NCBI GenBank assembly: GCA_028565635.1
Contig: JAOXYB010026157.1
Coordinates: 1-15,804, forward strand
Source of the DNA: Phoronis ovalis
Taxonomy: Eukaryota > Phoronida > Phoronidae
Direction of reading: 5' to 3'
DNA length: 15,804 bases
Notes under the pieces: model-generated
Seen by the model: the letters and a program-made list of their open reading frames with translations, nothing else
Told to the model about the DNA's origin: nothing
Database searches by the model: none
Made by a program: the position numbers and the translations under genes
Shown: positions 9,367-15,804 of the stretch, one piece after another
Numbering within the stretch: the first letter of the stretch is position 1
Layout: each line of letters begins with the position of its first letter

Positions 9367-9600
9367 CTTTAAATCGTATTTGTGTCAAACTTCAAAGTCA
9401 GATTCGTACAGTTCTTAACACAATATTTACAGGAGACGGGTACCAGGTTCTCGGTGACACTTAAAGGTTATTATTCCTTTAGCTATTACCGATATTCCCT
9501 CGAAGTTCCATATCCACCAGAAAAATTAGTTGACCAATCAGGTGTAACTGACACCGCAGCAAACTGAGATTTCGCGAGATTTTATAACTGTCAGTCACCA
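9367..9600 (-). other. NEK10: Candidate non-coding first exon of NEK10
   Basis: A near-consensus donor AAAG|GTGAGT lies at 9366 on the NEK10 strand. Upstream of it (higher coordinates) CpG density rises and promoter-type elements appear, so transcription may start between about 9500 and 9650. The leader part of the first coding exon requires at least one upstream exon, and this is the nearest good candidate. The 5' limit given is approximate. The plus-strand open frame 9382-9567 overlaps this exon and I treat it as a shadow. Confidence 0.4.
9530..9580 (-). promoter_or_regulatory. Probable NEK10 promoter elements: CCAAT box and TCGCGAGA
   Basis: GACCAATCAGG at 9533-9543 is a strong match to the NF-Y CCAAT consensus, lying inverted relative to NEK10. 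TTTCGCGAGAT at 9570-9580 matches most of the palindromic TCTCGCGAGA core-promoter element found at many TATA-less housekeeping and bidirectional promoters. Both are close to the proposed first exon. Their pairing in a locally CpG-rich stretch supports promoter activity, but the direction is not proven. Confidence 0.45.
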
Positions 9601-9608
9601 GATGGCAT
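9596..9608 (+). promoter_or_regulatory. CTCF-like core motif CACCAGATGGCAT
   Basis: The bases resemble the conserved CTCF core (CCAC-AG-TGGCA type). It lies next to the proposed NEK10 promoter. A single 13-base match is weak evidence on its own. Confidence 0.3.
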
Positions 9609-9918
9609 TGCAGTCTTGAACAAACTTCAGTCTCTCTTGGCGGATTTTTTTTTCAATGCACTGTCTTATTTTCATAGCCTATAAATATTGTTTATACATG
9701 TATGTATTTACAGAAATTATTTGACCCAACAATTTTCTGACGATTTAATCCAAATGATTAAAAAAAAATAAATATATAAGATTTTAAATTGTAGTTTTTT
9801 ATACGTATATACCAACAAACTGGTCATATTTAGAGAAGAATTTGTTACATTTTTTGTTTGTCGTATAAAAATGACACTTACACGTTTCCATGAATTTTTT
9901 TGACAAATTTATACTTAC

Positions 9919-10030
9919 CTAACTATCATACGAGTCCCTTCCTAATGAAAATGCTGTTCCCGCAATAGACGTACGTAGTGTGCGCAATGCTCACGTCGAT
10001 GGTCCCTGTGCGAGTATCCTAGAAGCCACA
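9919..10030 (-). other. NEK10: Alternative candidate first exon of NEK10
   Basis: The donor TTAG|GTAAGTAT at 9918 on the minus strand matches the splice consensus very closely and is preceded by a CpG-bearing stretch (about 9958-10015, including ACGTACG and TGCGCA). It could be an alternative or additional leader exon. A second donor-like GTAAGT at 9881 lies just downstream. The 5' limit is a guess. Confidence 0.3.
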
Positions 10031-10152
10031 AAGTTTTTGTAAAGGACTCTATGAATGCCTATTTCTTACTGTAAGTATTACAGATGAGCCTGAATACATA
10101 GAATTAGGGAATGTAACCTACAGTATTCTACAAGAAAGTTAAATTTTGCCGG

Positions 10153-10555
10153 CCACTCAACAAATATAAATGGGGTACGCATGCATGCTCGTTCTACCAT
10201 GCAGTGAATAATGTGTCTTTTAGAAGACTGAGCGCATAATGCCCGTTACGCGTTGAAAGTAGGAAAATCGACAGTTTTAAGCAAAAAAGGTTATTTTTTA
10301 GCCAGCTCTGGTTTTGCTAAAATAAGGGTCAATTTTTGGCAATGAAAGTCTTTCCTAAGAGGGTTCTTGGGCAAATTGGTTTGGGGTGGAAAAATAATCT
10401 AGTTTTTTATCCTTGTCGAAAAATTTCTGTCTTGGATAGCGTACCATTTTTGACGGTGGTCTGTTTAGGTGTGTCTTTTCATGCCCCTGGACCACTTGTT
10501 TAGATTTTTTTTGAGACTATTCACGAGCATGAGTACCCAATTTATACCTGAGTGG
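10153..10555. mobile_element. Candidate non-autonomous DNA transposon (MITE-like) with terminal inverted repeats
   Basis: The two ends are imperfect inverted repeats of about 40 bases. CCACTCA, TATAAAT, GGGTAC and CATGCTCGT at 10153-10159, 10165-10171, 10173-10178 and 10184-10192 recur in inverted order at 10549-10555, 10540-10546, 10533-10538 and 10523-10531, with small gaps between blocks. Weaker similarity (GCCGG/CCGGG) may extend the element to about 10147-10566. The interior is T/G-rich on the plus strand, differs from its AT-rich surroundings and has no open frame for a transposase. I cannot define a target-site duplication. It lies between the NEK10 promoter region and the secreted-protein ORF. 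A 16-base match at 7821 hints at more copies. Confidence 0.55.
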
Positions 10556-10566
10556 TTCCCGGGCTA

Positions 10567-11890
10567 GTTTACATGTTTTAACAAAATACATTATATAAGA
10601 TAAAAAAATACATAGTGTTGCTTTTTGAAGTGTATGTATATGTTTTACAAAGTGGCCTCTTCATGATTAATTATTGACACTTACATAAAGAGAAATTGTG
10701 AAATATTCAGAAATATACTTTTGATTCTACAGGAAATGAAATATATATTAAATAAAAATCAAGATCATTTTAGACCCGCTTTAAAGTGTCGGAAAAGATG
10801 AAAAAAATGCTTTGTTTAAAATAGAGCTTTTTGTATTAATTAATTATTCAACTATACTCATTTGAGTCTTTACACTGGTATCATATTTACTGTTTTGCTT
10901 CAAAATTATATTAGTTTCTTTATATTTTGTTTTAGTAACCGAGACTTATCAGATGTATTAAATGTTTTTTTCTAGAATTTTTCCTGCAGATATTACTTCA
11001 AATGTAAATAAAATGTGTAAAAAATACATGTAGTGTTTTCAAAAAGAATCACGTTCCGATGAGCATTACAAAAAGAAATCATGCAGCAAGTATTCAAACA
11101 TTCATTATATTTGATTACGTGTATCTTTTTGTGATGATGGAACTTGTCCGTCGAAAAAGAGATACTCACATATTATAGAACGAAATTAGAGGATACATAT
11201 ATTAGAACTGAGAGTAAGCTTAATTATCTATGAGTAGATGGATAGGATCATGTTAGGAAATCATATATGTTGATTGCTATTTATAGCGAAATTACTTACA
11301 ACTACGATTTTTCATTATTAGAAAACTTTCACAACCAAGTCTTTCATTACGAGCGTTTCCCTACCGAAGATCCACGTAAATTTTAAAGATGATGATAAAT
11401 AATATTAAATATGACAAAAACTCCTATGCATTTTAAGGATGCATTTTAAATAAACCTCTTTGACTTTGAAGAATTAAATTTTAAAAATACAAGTTACAAA
11501 TTTATCTCATATAAAGATATCATCAAAACAGGTAAAACAATTTTAAAACAGTTTTTTTTTGCGAATTATCCGCGACATTTGTCCTTCCTTCTTCTGCCAT
11601 GACTTTAAAAATAAAGGAATATTTTTAAAGAAATAAAATTAAAACTTTTCTACTGTGCGTTTTTATCATACTTTTTACCAACCCGATGTGAGCAATAGTA
11701 TTGAACAAAGTTAAAATTAATTCCGTAAATATTATGCGAAATAGCTTTTCTTTTTGTAATACATATCTAAATGGTGAGCTTATGACATGCTAATTAAAAC
11801 TTTCCAAGGAATCATGGATTTTAAATAGTTTGTCAAAAGGTAGGGAATAAGAGTTTAATTAGTTAGTTCGGTGCACAGAGAACTACGAAA
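10567..11890. other. Intergenic AT-rich DNA
   Basis: This holds no convincing gene. There are many A/T runs, a short direct repeat GCATTTTAA near 11427-11450, and scattered CpGs after 11100. It separates the element at 10.15-10.56 kb from the promoter of the plus-strand ORF. Confidence 0.6.
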
Positions 11891-11895
11891 AATAG

Positions 11896-11903
11896 TATAA
11901 AAA
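11896..11903 (+). promoter_or_regulatory. TATA box upstream of the secreted-protein ORF
   Basis: TATAAAAA here is a canonical TATA box about 160 bases before the ATG at 12063. A start near 11926-11936 (CCAGTAT) would leave a leader of about 130 bases. That leader carries two short upstream ORFs, at 11939-11959 and 11949-11996. In this AT-rich DNA the match could be chance, but its placement fits. Confidence 0.4.
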
Positions 11904-12062
11904 CTGTCGGTACTATACAAATCCCGCTACAAACCAGTATGTTATCGTATGAAATATAATATATACGGCGAGCGATTAAGTTGCTTAATTGTATAGCTAT
12001 AGGATTTCAGACAGTGCAGCGGCAGCATATACGTGAGTTATAAGTATCCATCATACCTAATC

Positions 12063-12392
12063 ATGGTAGACAATAGGCATTTATGGTTTTTGTTTGCCTT
12101 CCTGTGTCAGTTGACATCAACATTTTTTCTGCCTTCAAACCGCGTGAAGTTTGCACAGATTTATGATGATGGTAAGCAGCAAGAGTATCGATATCGAGAT
12201 TACCAGCAGAGTAACCAACAACTAGATCCTGAAATGGAAAGTCTTCTTAGTGAGCATCAGTCGTGGGACTGTGCTTTTACGGGCGACACGATTGGTTATC
12301 CACATAGTGGAGTAAACTGTAAGCAGATCCAGAATTATCAAACTAACACCGGCGATGGGGCTTCAGAGGAAAGGCATCATTTTATTGGTTAA
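12063..12392 (+). CDS. Predicted small secreted protein, 109 residues, unrecognised family
   Basis: I start at the ATG at 12063; the frame stays open upstream to about 12033 but without another ATG. The product begins MVDNRHLWFLFAFLCQLTST, a typical signal peptide (hydrophobic residues 7-18) with likely cleavage near residue 20. The rest is hydrophilic: a Tyr/Arg/Gln-rich stretch (residues 39-53), an acidic helix-like segment LDPEMESLLSEHQ (54-66), then W68, C70 and C86, which could form one disulphide enclosing AFTGDTIGYPHSGVN. No dibasic cleavage site, membrane anchor or known domain is visible. The stretch is richer in G+C than its flanks with varied, coding-like codons. Possible donors at 12172 (G|GTAAGC) and 12319 (T|GTAAGC) mean it could instead be the first exon of a longer gene. 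It is divergent from NEK10. I do not recognise it and assign no function. Confidence 0.5.
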   Translation: MVDNRHLWFLFAFLCQLTSTFFLPSNRVKFAQIYDDGKQQEYRYRDYQQSNQQLDPEMESLLSEHQSWDCAFTGDTIGYPHSGVNCKQIQNYQTNTGDGASEERHHFIG

Positions 12393-12767
12393 AATGGACA
12401 CTTTTCGAGAACAGACATGATTCAATTTTGTCATGTTTATTTATCAGAATATTGCACATTTGCACACCGATGAAAAAAAAACATGTAAAACGTAATTTGT
12501 AACTCACAAAAGCAGTGATACCTTGATAAATCGACAAGTTGATACTTACACTGATTAGGAATGGCTTCGAATATTCTGAATAGAAAGAAAGGAATTGTTT
12601 CGAAAGATAAAGTATATCCTACATGACAATGATCTCAGACTATAATGTAGTGAAATCTCGGGGATGAAATGAAGAAATTAATGAAATACAAACAGACAAC
12701 TTGTTCAACAGATCAGTGAATATGTTCTTATCACTTAAAAACATTAACATTTAATTAAACAATAGTT

Positions 12768-12882
12768 TGATACAACATGTTTCTTTTCATGTGTGCGCAG
12801 ACTGCAATCATAACAGCGCGTTTTAAGAAGTACATTGAGTTGATGAACCTTGTGAGATTATTACTATAAACATGTTGTATCA
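12768..12882. repeat. 15-base perfect inverted repeat with 85-base loop
   Basis: TGATACAACATGTTT at 12768-12782 is the exact reverse complement of 12868-12882. Pairing continues outward past one mismatch (AGT/ACT) and, with small bulges, through AAACA/TGTTT, giving arms of roughly 25 bases at about 12757-12893. This fits a short MITE-like element or a hairpin structure. No target duplication is evident. Confidence 0.65.
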
Positions 12883-13102
12883 TACTGTGTTTTTGAAACT
12901 TCTTTGTATAGATGTTCAGTTTGAATGTTTGTCCAGTAACTTCGGCATTTGTTTTTGTATAGCACTTATTAAGTCACAGAATGAATATCAATAATACATA
13001 TATTAATCCAGAACATAGTTGCCATGTGTTGTGTTTTGCCATTTTAATTTTAATATTGTCGTATTTTTTTCTTCTGTCAAATGCTACACATTTATTAACA
13101 AA

Positions 13103-13114
13103 CACTAGATGGCG
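13103..13114 (+). promoter_or_regulatory. CTCF-like core motif CACTAGATGGCG
   Basis: This is a close match to the conserved CTCF core (CCAC-AGATGGCGC type). It has the same orientation as the weaker match at 9596. Function is inferred only from sequence resemblance. Confidence 0.3.
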
Positions 13115-13392
13115 TAGTATTTTATTCTCGTCCTGCTTTATCCAAGGGCAATAGGTCTAGCATATAGAGAATTAAAATTTTATTTATAAAATACTTCTGG
13201 GGAAACCATGGTCAAGCATATATTAAGAAAGTAAATAATGGTTAATATTTTAAGTCTATTTGTAGATAAAAAAATTCTTACAAAAATGGCGCTATTTTCA
13301 AACGGTGCGTCATGTGCTGCATTTTCTGCACTACATTTTAATGTTTGCAGTGAAAATTTGCGATATCAAGTGAATTAAATGCATGTTATAAA

Positions 13393-13554
13393 ATGCAAAA
13401 AAGTGATAACAAGAACTGGGTAATCAGTCTGGCCGCAAAGTTGACGCAACAATGGTTTCGATTGTCTGGAAAAGATGGACGTCCTCGGGCATTTGATCTT
13501 CGCGCCATTTCCAAAGAAAATCGTACCTTTACGAAAAATGCAAATAGTTTTTAA
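13393..13554 (+). CDS. Short ORF, 53 codons, doubtful
   Basis: The frame starts MQKSDNKNWVISLAAKLTQQ and ends with a basic, polar tail (KNANSF). It lies in a locally CpG-bearing, G+C-richer segment (13270-13560) and uses varied codons. I recognise no motif, signal peptide or family. The opposite strand is also open here for 40 codons from an ATGGCG at about 13507, so either or both frames may be chance within a promoter-like segment. No flanking splice sites decide the matter. Confidence 0.18.
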   Translation: MQKSDNKNWVISLAAKLTQQWFRLSGKDGRPRAFDLRAISKENRTFTKNANSF

Positions 13555-15804
13555 ACGGTCGACGCTTTTGTATTATAAATGCACGATAATGATAATAATA
13601 TATATCTGATGCACCTTATTTCCAAAAATCGTGCTTGTTTAGCCAACCAGAAAAGTTTTACAAGGGTTCTAAAGTAGTGAAAATGGTCAAAACTTGTAAC
13701 TTTCATTTTTGACTCAAAAGTGCATTCAAGTACTTCTAACTTTTTATCTTATACAAAACAGGTAATCCGAAATGTATTCATTTGTAAATGTGTTTATAAA
13801 ATGAGCGTAAAGTAAGCTTTTGTTAGACGGAACTCAAAGCATGTCCAGTTGACATCAGTAGACGAAAATCAGTGAAAAAGAATCACCGATGTAGAATCAC
13901 CTAAGAATCTGTATTATGAAAAATGTTGCTTTTGCAAAGGTAGCATTACTTTTCTATATTTCGATCAAGTTTTGGATTTGTATCTATATATCTATGTTTT
14001 TTTTAAAACAATGTAATGTCCTTAAAATGCCCGGGTAAAATGCTTATCTACAGCAAGACAAACCTTTTTTTTCATAATGTCAATCATCTTAAAAACGGTT
14101 ACAATGTAGAGTGAATTGAAGGTAAATTATTTTCTATTATCAGCTATTATTAGTAGTTCGCGCGCATACATGATTATTTTATTCACCATTCACGCCTGAA
14201 ATTGTCATATTTTCACGTTTCACGCTTTACAAAAAAGAACTTTCGAGTTATTACAACCGGGGTTTCTACAACTCACAACTGTTACGAGGAGCTTAAATTA
14301 AGTTACTTCCGTACAAGACAGCATTTATCATACTCATGTTTAAAATACATTTCATTTCAGGCATTTTTGAATGACGGCTTTCGACATTTTAGATTCCTCT
14401 TTAAATCGACGAGGCCCTAACCCGACAGTGTTAAAGACAGATATGTGGATATTTCATTCCACGGTACTGGAATCAAAATACATCTGTCAACTGACACGTT
14501 TTCGTTTCTTATTTCTGAAGTCTACATCTTTAAATTATAATTTGGGAATGAATGTACAATAAATATAGATGAATTTCAAAATTTAGGACCGCAAATTTAC
14601 TGGCAAAGATTTTAACTAGCATTGCAATTGGCAGATTTTTACTATTTATTTTGCTTTTTTAATGAAATCTAAAGCTTTGTTTCTACATTTTCTCAGATTT
14701 ACTGTCTTACAATTATAGATTTGCTTTAATTGTTCAATATTAGAGTTATTTTAATTTTACAACATGGGAAACTTCTTTAACATTTAAATCTGGCTATTGT
14801 TTGAATTCTGGAACAGGGTCATTTTCAAACGGAGCTCAGCCGGTTTTTTTAAAATATTTGTTGCTTCAACTCTATGCAGGCGTTCCATTATAGTTTAATC
14901 TTAATGTTTGATTAATTTTCAAGTTCTTTTAATTTTTAACTAAAAGCAAACAGCTTATATATTTTTCACATATCTCATTGGTCAAACTTTTCTGTTCTAA
15001 CTGCAGATGATGATTTCAGAAAGACAGCTTTTCAAATCTCTTTCTGCCTCACTATTATACGTAATTTACGGGTGTCAGCTAGTTATAATGGATGTTTTTA
15101 TAAGAAACTTAATCAATAAATAAACTGCTGCTGTGTGTGAAGTTAAATCAATTCTGAACCACGTGTCAATGTTTATAAATACGCTGTCATGTGATTGCAG
15201 AGCAGTCTACTTCATTGAGAGGAGGTCAAGTAACAATTCAAGCGTGCTACATTAATTTTTCATATCTACTGAGTCGACAGATTTTAATAAGACCATCATT
15301 CACATTTATTTCTTAATTGACGTTTTTATGAGTACAGTCAATTGCAAACAAAATTATGAAAGTATTGTATTTAATGAATCCATTCAAATTTTGTAGGTTG
15401 TTGTTAATATTCTCCTGGTTATCTGGATTTGTAACGGCCTTGACTGATACGCAGTAAATATTTGTGCAAAAATATTTGTAAATAGAAGATAGTTATATAA
15501 AGTAAATATTTATGTACAGATTTTCATATCTAGGCTCAGATTATTACTGCAATATCATTATACATCATCCAGTTAATTTTGGTCTGTTTAGTATTACATA
15601 ATTATGTGAGCAGTGAAAATCATTAGTGACAAGTCAACATTCACTTCAGTTTTATTATAGATTCAGTTAATAGACACAGAACGTATGCCATATAGTGCAG
15701 AATCACTGGGAAAGATCTGATATCAACATTACTTTTTTGTTTTCCAAATTTTGTTTAAAAACAAAGCTCAAAAGAGTCCGAAGTCAACTTAATCATTTAA
15801 ACAA
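13555..15804. other. AT-rich DNA without a supported gene
   Basis: This has several short open frames, none with recognisable motifs. A CpG-bearing stretch lies at about 14155-14460. A strong acceptor-like TTTCATTTCAG ends at 14360, followed by an ATG frame at 14371-14562 that may be part of an exon. Another possible small exon, 15201-15229, sits between GTGATTGCAG and a GTAACA donor. None is convincing. An E-box CACGTG is at about 15161. Confidence 0.5.

Larger units (their letters stand above)
12393..13270 (+). other. Non-coding stretch after the secreted-protein ORF
   Basis: No open frame stands out. It contains the inverted repeat at 12768-12882 and a CTCF-like motif at 13103. No poly(A) signal can be assigned firmly to the ORF upstream; ATTAAA at about 12755 is one candidate. 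If the ORF is a first exon this would be intron. Confidence 0.5.

Noticed and set aside
9382-9567. Plus-strand 61-codon open frame
   Set aside because: It coincides with the proposed NEK10 leader exon and promoter. It has no recognisable motif and its openness probably reflects the local rise in G+C.
1-15804. CRISPR array, bacterial operon, tRNA, rRNA or viral gene
   Set aside because: I saw no regularly spaced direct repeats, no Pol III A/B-box pair with a cloverleaf, no rRNA signature and no viral protein motif. The sequence is eukaryotic.

Overview
The window looks like metazoan nuclear DNA. It is AT-rich (roughly one third G+C by eye), with short exons bounded by GT/AG junctions, long AT-rich introns, and no bacterial-style packed genes, operons, rRNA or tRNA. 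The one gene I can name is NEK10, an atypical NIMA-related protein kinase. Divergence from the vertebrate protein, base composition and dispersed repeats suggest a lophotrochozoan invertebrate, perhaps a bivalve mollusc, but the sequence alone does not prove the taxon.

Left part (1 to about 4.2 kb, minus strand): eight exons of NEK10, read from high to low coordinates, carry the start codon and the first 284 codons (the N-terminal armadillo-type region). Every junction has GT/AG ends and preserves the reading frame. The protein-kinase domain and the C-terminus lie beyond base 1. The leader part of the first coding exon holds two copies of the 9-mer AAGATGTAG, each a start codon followed at once by a stop.

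Middle (about 4.2 to 9.4 kb): mostly one long 5'-leader intron of NEK10, AT-rich, with microsatellites, short duplications, hairpins and a GC-richer patch near 8.3-8.45 kb. The likely NEK10 promoter and non-coding first exon lie at about 9.3-10.0 kb. There the CpG content rises, an inverted CCAAT box, a TCGCGAGA element and a YY1-like site occur, and two good minus-strand splice donors (9366 and 9918) compete as the end of exon 1.

Right part (10 to 15.8 kb): a region of about 400 bp (10153-10555) is bounded by long imperfect inverted repeats and is best read as a non-autonomous DNA transposon; 16 bp of its end recurs inside the NEK10 intron. At 12063-12392 a plus-strand ORF predicts a 109-residue secreted protein with a signal peptide and no family I recognise, downstream of a TATA box and divergent from NEK10. 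Further right are a hairpin-forming inverted repeat (12768-12882), a CpG-bearing segment with a 53-codon ORF (13393-13554), and AT-rich DNA without convincing genes.

Nothing here is a gene cluster in the bacterial sense. The most promising undescribed items are the secreted-protein ORF, the twin start-stop elements in the NEK10 leader, and the terminal-inverted-repeat element.
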